Assembly: GCA_964368755.1 (NCBI GenBank) | Contig: CAYJCR010000015.1 | Coordinates: 1-15,113, forward strand | Direction: 5' to 3' | DNA: 15,113 bases | DNA from: CALVZT01 sp964368755 | GTDB lineage: Bacteria; Bacillota; Clostridia; Christensenellales; UBA1242 | Shown here: positions 1 through 6,535 of the stretch, piece after piece | Layout of the letters: each line of letters opens with the position of its first letter | Position numbering within the stretch: the stretch's first letter is position 1 | Notes under the pieces: generated by a model | What the model saw: the letters and a program-made list of their open reading frames with translations, nothing else | What the model was told of the DNA's origin: nothing | Database searches by the model: none | Translations under genes and position numbers: made by a program

Positions 1-14
1 CGAGTCCACTCATT

Positions 15-128
15 CCAACCAAAAATGGCAGAAGCCATTTTTTTGTTGGGAAATAGAGTGGTACCACCGTCTCCCACCTTGTGTTGCGAAGCAACACGCA
101 AAGTGGAACTTTGCATCAGGGTGACCCT
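15..128 (+). promoter_or_regulatory. T-box-like leader, 3' portion (stem III plus T-box core)
   Basis: Positions 15-49 form a long hairpin (CCAAC and AAAAATGGC pairing back through an AGAA loop), placed where stem III of a T-box sits. It is followed at 55-69 by AGAGTGGTACCACCG, a close match to the T-box consensus AGGGTGGNACCGCG. T-boxes sense uncharged tRNA and usually control aminoacyl-tRNA synthetase, amino-acid biosynthesis or transporter genes in Firmicutes. The specifier loop would lie upstream of the window, so the amino acid cannot be read. Downstream are small hairpins at 81-97, 98-114 and 118-128, but no clear U-run terminator. No recognisable synthetase or transporter follows, so this may be a degenerate or orphaned leader. 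Confidence 0.5.
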
Positions 129-210
129 CCCTTTGTTGCAAATAGCTGACTTTTGCGCGTGGTCGAAGACAAGAGTGGATATTACTCTTGACAAAAGTCA
201 AAACAAAGAG

Positions 211-336
211 ATGAAACCTTTTGAACAAGAAGTTCTGGTATTACTAGAACCAATAGTTGACAACTACGTTAATTTGCCTCATGCTACAACAAATGTAATG
301 AATGGTATTAACTTAGATGATGTAGAGACTGTTTAA
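211..336 (+). CDS. Doubtful 41-residue ORF after the T-box-like leader
   Basis: This is a short open frame with an acidic, helix-like composition (41 residues, ending DDVETV). I do not recognise it. Its ATG follows AAAGAG with no spacer, so there is no proper ribosome binding site. The same frame is open back to position 25, through the T-box-like structure, so openness alone is weak evidence. It could be a small protein, the end of a decayed gene once controlled by the T-box, or chance. Confidence 0.2.
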   Translation: MKPFEQEVLVLLEPIVDNYVNLPHATTNVMNGINLDDVETV

Positions 337-367
337 GGCATTTGGGTTTATATTGATTTGCCATAAC

Positions 368-396
368 TTGACTATTATCAGATATTGTTGTATAAT
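368..396 (+). promoter_or_regulatory. Promoter of the acetyltransferase-amidohydrolase operon
   Basis: The -35 box is TTGACT (368-373) and the -10 box is TATAAT (391-396), separated by 17 nt. The expected transcript start is near 403, giving a leader of about 18 nt that holds the GGAGGG ribosome binding site. Confidence 0.75.
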
Positions 397-420
397 AATT
401 ATATAATGGAGGGAGATATT

Positions 421-966
421 ATGAATCATGTTGGAACAAAAACTATTCAGACAGAGAGACTTGTGTTGAGAGCTTTCAAAGAAAGCGATGCAGAGCAGGC
501 TTTCCGTAACTGGACAAACGACCCTATGGTAACGGAATATCTCAGATGGAATCCACACGGAAATGTAGAGTTGACTAAGAAATTGTGCAAGTCATGGGAA
601 GAGGAAAGTAAAAGTTTAACGAATTATCAGTGGGTCATTGAACTCAAAGAAAATCATGAAGTTGTTGGTTCTATTAGCTTGTATGATATTAACGAATCAA
701 GACGTTCTGGAGAACTTGGATATTGCTTGAGCCATAAATGTTGGGGCAAAGGCATTGTGCCGGAAGCTTTGGCAGCATTATTAAAAGTTTTTGAAAATGT
801 TGGATTTGTTAGAATATACGCTACTTGCAAAGTAATGAATACTAATTCGGTTAGAGTGTTGGAGAAATGCGGATTTGAATTTGAGGGGATATTGAGAAAG
901 TTTGGAGTGGACAATCAAAACAATCTTGTAGATGCAAAAATGTTTTCAAAAATACTCAACGCATAG
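421..966 (+). CDS. RimJ/RimL-type GNAT acetyltransferase
   Basis: This 181-residue cytoplasmic protein belongs to the GNAT fold, which transfers acetyl from acetyl-CoA to an amine. It opens with the subgroup hallmark TERLVLRAF (about residues 11-19). Strand beta4 (VVGSISLYDI) is followed by the acetyl-CoA binding segment around GELGYCLSHKCWGKGIVPEAL and by the late motif NTNSVRVLEKCGFEFEG. Members acetylate protein N-termini, antibiotics or small amines, and the substrate here is unknown. The ATG at 421 is chosen because GGAGGG lies 7 nt upstream; an ATG at 385 lies upstream of the predicted transcript start. It is the first gene of an operon with the amidohydrolase, whose ribosome binding site overlaps this stop codon. 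Confidence 0.93.
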   Translation: MNHVGTKTIQTERLVLRAFKESDAEQAFRNWTNDPMVTEYLRWNPHGNVELTKKLCKSWEEESKSLTNYQWVIELKENHEVVGSISLYDINESRRSGELGYCLSHKCWGKGIVPEALAALLKVFENVGFVRIYATCKVMNTNSVRVLEKCGFEFEGILRKFGVDNQNNLVDAKMFSKILNA

Positions 967-975
967 GAGGTAAGA

Positions 976-2079
976 ATGGCTTTTTTTATCAATGATAGTC
1001 ATGTCCATGTAATGGGTGGTAGTCACGATGTAATTGTGGGTAATGATTACAATTTTGAAACTTTTTTGGCGAAAAAACCTGATATTATTCACAAATCTAT
1101 CGTTTTTCTTAATCCTTTTAGGAAGGATCTTTATCCTGCGTTTGCAAAAATAAGTCCTTATCCATATAGATCAAAAGTGTTCAATTATGTGCAACAAAGT
1201 ACCCCATATAGAGGGCTTGGTTTGTCCAATACTGAGTTAATAAAATATAAGGTTGATAAAGTAAAAGTATCAGATGGGAATAGAGGTGTGCGATTTGTAA
1301 GTTTTCAAGGGTTGAGCTGTTTCTATGAAGGTGAGGACCCATTCCATGATGAGAATGAAGGACTTATCAATAAATGTAAGAGCGAGAACGAAAGAACTGG
1401 AACGAAGAACCTACTTCCATATTTGTACTTAACTCTTTCCAATACTACTATGCAACGAGAATTAGATTATTTTGAACGCGAACATACAGGTGATTTTTTT
1501 GGTATCAAAGTTCATCCCAATTTGTGTAGTAGGAAGATGTCTGAAATCAATTTTAATTCAAAGTATCCTCTTATTATTCACTGTGGTGTAGGGGAGTCTG
1601 ATGACCCAAAAGATATTTTGGAGTTTGCGAAGAGATATAAAGGTAACGTAATGTTTGCTCACTATGCTAGATTTTCTCCAGAAGTTTTGACAGCTATTAA
1701 GAACTCAAAGAATATGTATATTGATACTAGCCCAACTTATCTTGCAGGACAGATAGTTAATGAAGAGACAAATAAATACTTTGAAAGTGATTTGACACAA
1801 AGTGTTTCTTCCACTACAGAGTTATTTCAAAGACTTATAGAAGCTGTAGGTGAAGACAAAGTTGTATTTGGTAGTGATGCTCCTTGGGGTTCACAAGAAA
1901 AAGCACAAGAGTTTTGCGATGACTTAGCTTTGGATCCAGGAGTTAAGAAGAAGATATTTGAAAGTAATTTTGAAAAGTTTTGTCAGGTCAAGGACTTAAC
2001 TCAGACGGAAGTTTCATATGATTGCGAAGACACATATGCTTTTTCAAAAAAATCAAGCAATGAAGATCCTGAGATGTAA
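976..2079 (+). CDS. Amidohydrolase-2-like TIM-barrel metal-dependent hydrolase
   Basis: This 367-residue protein matches the metal-dependent hydrolase superfamily (Amidohydro_2/TatD-like). Visible metal and catalytic positions are the strand-1 HxH (H9, H11 in DSHVHVMG), H180 in GIKVHPN, H202 in PLIIHCG, H229 in VMFAHYA and D301 in VFGSDAPWG. These are the ligands expected at the ends of the barrel strands. Residues 20-150 are poorly conserved in my reading and probably shape the substrate pocket. The last 30 residues are acidic and Ser-rich and lie outside the barrel. Members hydrolyse C-N, C-O or C-C bonds, and the substrate here is unknown. AGGAGGT (965-971) overlaps the stop of the acetyltransferase gene, so the two are probably translationally coupled. 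Confidence 0.88.
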   Translation: MAFFINDSHVHVMGGSHDVIVGNDYNFETFLAKKPDIIHKSIVFLNPFRKDLYPAFAKISPYPYRSKVFNYVQQSTPYRGLGLSNTELIKYKVDKVKVSDGNRGVRFVSFQGLSCFYEGEDPFHDENEGLINKCKSENERTGTKNLLPYLYLTLSNTTMQRELDYFEREHTGDFFGIKVHPNLCSRKMSEINFNSKYPLIIHCGVGESDDPKDILEFAKRYKGNVMFAHYARFSPEVLTAIKNSKNMYIDTSPTYLAGQIVNEETNKYFESDLTQSVSSTTELFQRLIEAVGEDKVVFGSDAPWGSQEKAQEFCDDLALDPGVKKKIFESNFEKFCQVKDLTQTEVSYDCEDTYAFSKKSSNEDPEM

Positions 2080-2098
2080 CATCTTTAACTCGCATATG

Positions 2099-2131
2099 AT
2101 AGCAACAAGAATTATTGTTGCTATTTTTTTT
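2099..2131 (+). terminator. Intrinsic terminator after the amidohydrolase gene
   Basis: A perfect 10-bp stem (2099-2108 with 2115-2124) has a GAATTA loop and is followed by a run of T to 2131. Confidence 0.9.
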
Positions 2132-2142
2132 GTTGAAAACAC

Positions 2143-2171
2143 TTGACAATATGAACAAGTATTCATATACT
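2143..2171 (+). promoter_or_regulatory. Metal-responsive promoter with embedded SmtB-like operator
   Basis: The -35 box is TTGACA (2143-2148) and the -10 box is TATACT (2166-2171), with 17 nt between them. An inverted repeat, ATATGAA-6-TTCATAT (2149-2168), fills the spacer and runs into the -10 box. Its core TGAACAAGTATTCA has the 6-2-6 form of operators bound by SmtB/CzrA-type ArsR repressors. A repressor bound here would block RNA polymerase until metal releases it. The expected transcript start is about 2178. Confidence 0.85.
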
Positions 2172-2192
2172 ATGGATAATAGGAGTGTAATT

Positions 2193-2528
2193 ATGAAAGA
2201 CAAAGTTAAAAATATAGAATGTTCTACTCATTGCGTCCATGCGAAAAAGAAATGTGAGGTTTGCAAGATAGAGACATTCTTAAAATGTATGGCTGATTAT
2301 ACGAGATTGAAGATATTGTTTTCTCTAATAGATGGAGAAAAATGTGTTGGAGATATACAATCAGCGATAGATGAATCTCAATCGCTAGTATCTCATCAAT
2401 TAAGAGTGCTCAAACAGAATGATCTTGTTAAGAGTACAAAAGTGGGTAACAAAGCATATTATACACTTGCAGATAATCATGTAGTAACAATACTGACATT
2501 CGCGAAGGAGCACATCAATGAAAGATAA
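2193..2528 (+). CDS. ArsR/SmtB-family metal-sensing transcriptional repressor
   Basis: This 111-residue winged-helix repressor is predicted to turn off its own operon and release DNA when Zn or a similar metal binds. The recognition region is QSLVSHQLRVLKQNDLV (about residues 63-79). The alpha-5 zinc site is visible as D94-x-H96-x10-H107-x2-E110, the same residues and spacing as SmtB D104/H106/H117/E120. There is also a Cys-rich N-terminus (C10, C14, C21, C24) and C51 in EKCVGD, recalling the CadC-type Cd/Pb site, although the second Cys of CVC is Gly here. The ATG at 2193 follows AGGAG by 7 nt; in-frame starts further upstream precede the predicted transcript start. It overlaps the CDF transporter gene by 11 bp. 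Confidence 0.95.
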   Translation: MKDKVKNIECSTHCVHAKKKCEVCKIETFLKCMADYTRLKILFSLIDGEKCVGDIQSAIDESQSLVSHQLRVLKQNDLVKSTKVGNKAYYTLADNHVVTILTFAKEHINER

Positions 2529-3435
2529 ACATAATGGTTCACATAAACCGATGAATAATATGGTACTTGCATTTTTTCTCAACTTATTCTTTTCTATATT
2601 TGAATTAGTTGCAGGGATTTTGACCAACTCTTATGCAATTATTAGTGATAGTGTACATGATTTTGGGGATAGTTTGTCCATAGGGACTTCTTGTGTATTA
2701 CAAAAAAAATCTGAGAAAGGTGCTGATAAGAAAAATACCTTTGGATATGCAAGGTATTCGATAATCGCAGGATTGCTAATGTGTGCTGTGATACTTATTG
2801 GAAGCTCCTTTATGATCTATGGGGCAATTGTAAGAATTATCCATCCCGAGAAGATAAAGAGTATGTGGGTATTCATTGTGGCAGCAGTTGGAGTAGTTAT
2901 CAATGGTATAGCTGTGATAAGGACTTTTAGAAGTCGTAGCATCAATGAAAAAACCGTATCCTTACATCTGCTAGAAGATGTACTTGGTTGGATAGTTGTA
3001 TTGGTAGGCAGTTTGTTCATGTGGCTATTTGATTTGCCAATCATTGACTCCATTATGACAATTATGGTGAGTGCTTTTATTATTTTCTGTGCAATAAAGA
3101 ACCTATTAGAGATTCTTAATATTTTCTTAGAAAAAGTGCCAAAAAACTTCGACATAGAAAAGTTTGAAAAGCATCTAAAAGAGATTAATGGCGTAGCAGA
3201 TGTACACCATGTTCACATATGGACCCTTGATGGCGAAACTCCTTTGTGCTCATTACATGCGGTAGTAGATACAGAAGATATATCTGTTATCAAACAAATA
3301 AAACAAACAATATATGAAGAATGTGCTGAGTTCGGGGTGACACATGTTACCATTCAACTAGACTATCCTAATGAAGTGTGCCAACACAGCAACTGTGATA
3401 GTGGGGCTGCGAATGTCGGGCATCATCACCATTAG
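2518..3435 (+). CDS. Cation diffusion facilitator (Zn/Cd efflux) transporter
   Basis: This 305-residue inner-membrane antiporter should export divalent metal in exchange for protons. It has six predicted transmembrane helices over residues 15-200. The metal site motifs are D44/H47/D51 (DSVHDFGD, helix 2) and H150/D154 (HLLED, helix 5). This H-D/H-D pattern is typical of Zn/Cd-selective CDF proteins such as CzcD and ZitB. The cytoplasmic domain (about 205-285) contains DVHHVHIWTLDG. The C-terminus ends in GHHHH after Cys and His residues, a likely metal-gathering tail. The start is fixed by AAGGAG 7 nt upstream. Its overlap with the ArsR gene and the shared operator make control by that repressor very likely. 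Confidence 0.96.
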   Translation: MKDKHNGSHKPMNNMVLAFFLNLFFSIFELVAGILTNSYAIISDSVHDFGDSLSIGTSCVLQKKSEKGADKKNTFGYARYSIIAGLLMCAVILIGSSFMIYGAIVRIIHPEKIKSMWVFIVAAVGVVINGIAVIRTFRSRSINEKTVSLHLLEDVLGWIVVLVGSLFMWLFDLPIIDSIMTIMVSAFIIFCAIKNLLEILNIFLEKVPKNFDIEKFEKHLKEINGVADVHHVHIWTLDGETPLCSLHAVVDTEDISVIKQIKQTIYEECAEFGVTHVTIQLDYPNEVCQHSNCDSGAANVGHHHH

Positions 3436-3485
3436 AAAGTATATTTGATCAATAACTGATAGCATCGACATTATCCTTAATTCAA

Positions 3486-3514
3486 TTGACTAAAGTTGTA
3501 GCAAAAGATATAAT
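3486..3514 (+). promoter_or_regulatory. Promoter of the four-helix membrane protein gene
   Basis: The -35 box is TTGACT (3486-3491) and the -10 box is TATAAT (3509-3514), with 17 nt between them. No clear terminator separates it from the transporter gene upstream, so some read-through is possible. Confidence 0.8.
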
Positions 3515-3543
3515 GAAGTCATAATATACATGGAGGTATATAT

Positions 3544-4059
3544 ATGAATATAAAAGATTATAAGAATAAAAACACTATCTTTGGTTATGTAACATTTCTT
3601 TGTGCATTGCTTGCATTTATCGCATTGTTTCTCAATGTAGTTAAAGCAAAAACAGTAATTGGTACCATAGGGGCTTCTTTAGGTGATTGTTCTTCAGTTT
3701 CTGGCGGAGGCCTTGCTCTTGCATTTGCTATTATTGGATTCATTGCAGTTGCTATGCTTGTTGCTAGTTTTGTACTAGATTTTGTTAATGAAGAGAAGTT
3801 TGGGAAGTTCACAAAATGGGCTTGGATTCCAGCTTTGGTTGCTATCTTGAGTGCCGTATTATCATTCATTGGAGCTATTGTTGTATCTGCAACAGTCAAA
3901 TGGAACATCGCATTTGGACCATTTATGTTGTTTATAACTATGGCTGCAGCTGGAGTACTTACACTTCTTGTTAAGATTGATTATGTTAAGGCTGCACTTG
4001 CAAAGAAAGATGCTCCAAAAGCTGAGCCAGCAAAAGAAGAAGATAAAGAAACAAAGTAA
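3544..4059 (+). CDS. Hypothetical four-helix membrane protein with charged tail
   Basis: I do not recognise a family for this 171-residue protein. Hydrophobic segments lie at about residues 12-33, 55-79, 92-115 and 123-143, giving four predicted membrane helices. The first and second are joined by a Gly/Ser-rich loop with one Cys (GDCSSVSGGG). The last 25 residues form a soluble tail rich in Lys, Ala, Pro and Glu (KKDAPKAEPAKEEDKETK). The N-terminus is Lys-rich, so both ends are probably cytoplasmic. The start is clear: GGAGG at 3532-3536, then a 7-nt spacer. It is a single-gene unit with its own promoter and terminator. Confidence 0.85.
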   Translation: MNIKDYKNKNTIFGYVTFLCALLAFIALFLNVVKAKTVIGTIGASLGDCSSVSGGGLALAFAIIGFIAVAMLVASFVLDFVNEEKFGKFTKWAWIPALVAILSAVLSFIGAIVVSATVKWNIAFGPFMLFITMAAAGVLTLLVKIDYVKAALAKKDAPKAEPAKEEDKETK

Positions 4060-4078
4060 AACTATTCTTTGGTTTTAT

Positions 4079-4105
4079 AAACATCGACTATTGTCGATGT
4101 TTTTT
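4079..4105 (+). terminator. Intrinsic terminator after the membrane protein gene
   Basis: Stem AAACATCGAC/GTCGATGTTT (4079-4088 with 4093-4102), loop TATT, followed by a T run. Confidence 0.9.
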
Positions 4106-4129
4106 GTTGCAAAAAATATTTTCTAAGGA

Positions 4130-4158
4130 TTGTAATTTGCAAAAATATTTGATACAAT
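4130..4158 (+). promoter_or_regulatory. Promoter of the P-loop protein gene
   Basis: The -35 box is TTGTAA (4130-4135) and the -10 box is TACAAT (4153-4158), with 17 nt between them. The predicted start near 4165 leaves a leader of about 14 nt that is almost entirely ribosome binding site. Confidence 0.6.
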
Positions 4159-4178
4159 AGCCGTGAGGAGAAAAAGTT

Positions 4179-4595
4179 ATGGGTAAGATTCTTTGTGGTT
4201 TTGTTGGAATCGGAAAATCTACGGTCGCAAAAATTGACAAAAATATCAAATGCTATGATCTTGATTCTACTTATTTCAAAAAAAATGAAGGCTGGGAAGA
4301 TGTGTATATTGACTGTGCCGTTGGTCTCAGCAAAGAGTATGATTATGTATTTTTGACAACATATGTGTCTGTTATGGAGAGACTGAATGCTAGGGGTGTT
4401 GACTGGTATCTTGTCTATCCTAGTATTGATCAAAAAGTTGAGTATAAACAGCGCGCTATTGATAGACGTAGCCCAAAGGAGTTTGTTGAGGGATTTTTGG
4501 TAAATGGGAACAACATATCAAAGATGTCGAAAAGATTCAATGCAAACATAAGATTCAACTTGGATATGGGGAGCATCTTACCGATGCGCTTATGA
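4179..4595 (+). CDS. Small P-loop NTPase/kinase-like protein, probable frameshift near its end
   Basis: This 138-residue protein has a Walker A loop at residues 7-15 (GFVGIGKST), an acidic DLDS motif at 28-31, and a later segment LVYPSIDQKVEYKQRAIDRRSP. The last resembles the YP...R..RGSP region I associate with small P-loop proteins common in Firmicutes and their phages, so a nucleoside- or nucleotide-kinase-like role is possible but unproven. GAGGAG lies 8 nt before the ATG. The final residues (DMGSILPMRL) look out of frame. From 4562 the -1 frame reads GYGEHLTDALMKIE and stops at 4604-4606, a more natural ending. Restoring one G in the GG at 4562-4563 would join the two frames. Confidence 0.7.
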   Translation: MGKILCGFVGIGKSTVAKIDKNIKCYDLDSTYFKKNEGWEDVYIDCAVGLSKEYDYVFLTTYVSVMERLNARGVDWYLVYPSIDQKVEYKQRAIDRRSPKEFVEGFLVNGNNISKMSKRFNANIRFNLDMGSILPMRL

Positions 4596-4642
4596 AGATC
4601 GAATAATAATCATTGACTACAAAGTTTGTGAAAAGGCATAAT

Positions 4643-5530
4643 ATGAAAATAAAGATTTGTTCTACAGCAGGTTTTTGCTACGGAGTCTCTAGGGGGTTCG
4701 AAAAAATATCAAAGAGCATTGAAGGGAAAAGTGACCTTGTTTTTTACAAGCCGTTTATTCATAACGAAAGAGTAATGGATAAGTATAGGCATAAGAATAA
4801 TATTGAGGTTGTTTATTCTCTTGCAGAGATTGATAGACATATTCCAATATTAAGAGCTCACGGAGAGACAAAACAAACATATAATTATCTCAATGAACAT
4901 AAGTTGAGTTATATTGATTGTGTCTGTCCCAATGTAGAGTCTGTACGTAATCTTGTTATTCAGAAAGACGCAGAAGGTAACGGTATTATTATAATAGGCA
5001 AGCACATTCCTACGTTACACCCAGAAGTTGAGGGACTTATGAGCTATGTCAATAGTGGCGCTGTTATACAGTATGGCAATGAGATATCATTGGTAGACAG
5101 CTTGCCAGAACATAGCGTATTTGGGGCGTGTCAGACAACATTCAATTCTGACAAAGCCAATATGTTGCTTGATAATATAGGCGAATGGTTGTACAAAGAA
5201 GGTAGATTCTTTGATTATAAAAACACGACCTGCAATCACCAAAGAAACAATATTGCTCATAGCATTGAGTTGTGCAAAGATAGTGATCTTGCCATTGTGT
5301 ATGGAGATCGTAGTTCTAGCAACACTATGGAGTTGTATGAGGCATGCCGAGCATATTGTGAATGTGTATTTGTGCAGGATCCAGATCAGCTCGAAGACGT
5401 ACTATTAAGCGAGCTAGCTCCATCTGGAGATTTAGAAAACAGTCAGATTGCAATACTTTCGGGAGCATCTTCGCCTATGGAGGACCTACATTCGTTGCAA
5501 GACACATTGTCTAATAAGTTTGATAAATGA
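4643..5530 (+). CDS. ispH: 4-hydroxy-3-methylbut-2-enyl diphosphate reductase (IspH/LytB)
   Basis: IspH carries out the last step of the non-mevalonate (MEP) isoprenoid pathway, reducing HMBPP to IPP and DMAPP with a 4Fe-4S cluster. All key residues are visible in this 295-residue protein: cluster cysteines C12 (AGFCYGV), C95 (CVCPNV) and C197 (NTTCN). Substrate contacts are H40 (FIHNE), H73 (RAHGE), H126 and E128 (LHPEVEG), T166 (QTTF), and S224-S226 with N227 (SSSNT). Numbering is almost the same as in the E. coli enzyme. The ATG at 4643 is chosen because IspH proteins begin this close to the first Cys; AAAAGG lies 6 nt upstream. It is not fused to ribosomal protein S1 as in many Clostridia. 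Confidence 0.93.
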   Translation: MKIKICSTAGFCYGVSRGFEKISKSIEGKSDLVFYKPFIHNERVMDKYRHKNNIEVVYSLAEIDRHIPILRAHGETKQTYNYLNEHKLSYIDCVCPNVESVRNLVIQKDAEGNGIIIIGKHIPTLHPEVEGLMSYVNSGAVIQYGNEISLVDSLPEHSVFGACQTTFNSDKANMLLDNIGEWLYKEGRFFDYKNTTCNHQRNNIAHSIELCKDSDLAIVYGDRSSSNTMELYEACRAYCECVFVQDPDQLEDVLLSELAPSGDLENSQIAILSGASSPMEDLHSLQDTLSNKFDK

Positions 5531-5531
5531 T

Positions 5532-5558
5532 AAGCATTGATATTTTCAATGCTTTTTT
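5532..5558 (+). terminator. Intrinsic terminator after ispH
   Basis: A 9-bp stem AAGCATTGA/TCAATGCTT (5532-5540 with 5546-5554) with a 5-nt loop, followed by T to 5558. It starts 2 nt after the ispH stop codon. Confidence 0.9.
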
Positions 5559-5632
5559 GATGCAACAAATAATAAATGTATTGTTAAAACTTATCATCCG
5601 CAATAAACCAAACTGGTGTATAACCAATCTGT

Positions 5633-5661
5633 TTGACTTATACCAAAAACTGTTGTAACAT
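5633..5661 (+). promoter_or_regulatory. Promoter of the phosphodiesterase gene
   Basis: The -35 box is TTGACT (5633-5638) and the -10 box is TAACAT (5656-5661), with 17 nt between them. The predicted transcript start falls at about 5668, on the GTG start codon itself. Confidence 0.55.
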
Positions 5662-5667
5662 ACAAGT

Positions 5668-6300
5668 GTGAAAGCAAAGTATAGTTATCTAATAATAGCA
5701 TTATCAATAAGTCTGATTGCATTGGTAACAGTCATTGTTGTTATCTTTGTACCGAAGAACAATGGAGGCCCTGGTTTTTCTGAACCTACATCTATTTTTA
5801 TTGCACATAGAGGAAGTTCTGATGAGTATATAGATAATTCTGTTGATGCATTCAAATCTGCAGGCAAAGGTGACTATTATGGCATTGAGACTGATGTTTA
5901 CTTAACAAAAGATAATGTGTATGTATGCAATCACGACTCTAAGGTAGAACTTAATGGTCTTGGAACTGTATCTATAGAAGATATGACGTGGGAGGACCTC
6001 CAATACTTTAATACAAAGCGTAGTGGTAAGCCATTAGTTACTTTGACAGAGTTTTTGAGTATTTGCAAAGATAGTAATAAGTATGCTGTTGTTGAATTGA
6101 AAGAAGAATTTGAAGACGGAGACTGCAGACTATTGTTCAATGTGATTGATGAAAAGTATAGCAGGGAAAGAGTTATTATCCAGTCGTTTAATCTATCTAA
6201 CTTGACCGAATGTCAAAAATATGATAAAGATATGAGCTATTATTACCTTTCTTTTTCAAAAATGCAATGTATAGTTGTAAGTCTCATGGATTTAACTTGA
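5668..6300 (+). CDS. Glycerophosphodiester phosphodiesterase, N-terminal part (frameshifted gene)
   Basis: The GDPD family cleaves glycerophosphodiesters to glycerol-3-phosphate and an alcohol. This fragment has one N-terminal membrane helix (about residues 7-28) followed by a GDPD TIM barrel. Catalytic and metal residues visible are H47-R48 (IAHRGSS), E74 and D76 (GIETDVY), H89 (CNHDS), the ENT-like DNSVDAF, E143 (VVELKE) and the IIQSF strand. The barrel is interrupted: after about residue 198 the frame runs into unrelated sequence and stops. The rest continues in another frame from 6262. The start is a GTG with no obvious ribosome binding site. The catalytic end should face outside the membrane. 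It may be a real pseudogene or a sequencing error. Confidence 0.8.
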   Translation: MKAKYSYLIIALSISLIALVTVIVVIFVPKNNGGPGFSEPTSIFIAHRGSSDEYIDNSVDAFKSAGKGDYYGIETDVYLTKDNVYVCNHDSKVELNGLGTVSIEDMTWEDLQYFNTKRSGKPLVTLTEFLSICKDSNKYAVVELKEEFEDGDCRLLFNVIDEKYSRERVIIQSFNLSNLTECQKYDKDMSYYYLSFSKMQCIVVSLMDLT

Positions 6301-6455
6301 ACGTATATTATTTGGTTTTAACACAAGATGTGATTAACGAGATGCACAATGCACATCTTAAAGTTGCTGCTTGGACAGTTAATAGTCAAAACCTGATTGA
6401 CCAACTTGTTAATATGGGAATAGATTATATATTGACCGACGGTCCAACAACATAG
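6262..6455 (+). pseudogene. Glycerophosphodiester phosphodiesterase, C-terminal part in shifted frame
   Basis: This is the missing end of the GDPD barrel: VYYLVLTQDVINEMHNAHLK, then VAAWTVN, and MGIDYILTDGP. These match the last two helix-strand units of the family (AWTVN and the ILTDGP ending). The break lies in the five-A run at 6258-6262. One more A there would give a continuous reading ...FSKNAMYSCKSHGF... and restore a complete protein of about 262 residues. In the sequence as given it is not translated in frame with the N-terminal part. Confidence 0.8.
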
Positions 6456-6503
6456 TTGTACGTAGGAAGTTGTGTTTATATTCGACAGTTTATCAAACAT
6501 AAT

Positions 6504-6535
6504 AAAAAGCATCTAGAATACTAGATGCTTTTTTT
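6504..6535. terminator. Bidirectional terminator between converging genes
   Basis: Stem AAAAAGCATCTAG/CTAGATGCTTTTT with an AATA loop (6504-6533). It has a T run on the plus strand after the stem and a T run on the minus strand from the leading A's. It serves both the phosphodiesterase gene (+) and the rubrerythrin gene (-), and it reaches the rubrerythrin stop codon. Confidence 0.9.

Noticed and set aside
25..336. A continuous 103-residue ORF from 25
   Set aside because: Its first two thirds run through the T-box-like core and hairpins and have no ribosome binding site. Only the end from 211 is kept, as a doubtful ORF.
4613..4642. Promoter TTGACT-18-CATAAT directly before ispH, and an upstream TTG start
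   Set aside because: The transcript would start about 6 nt after the IspH ATG at 4643, which is the family-consistent start. The TTG adds residues not found in IspH.
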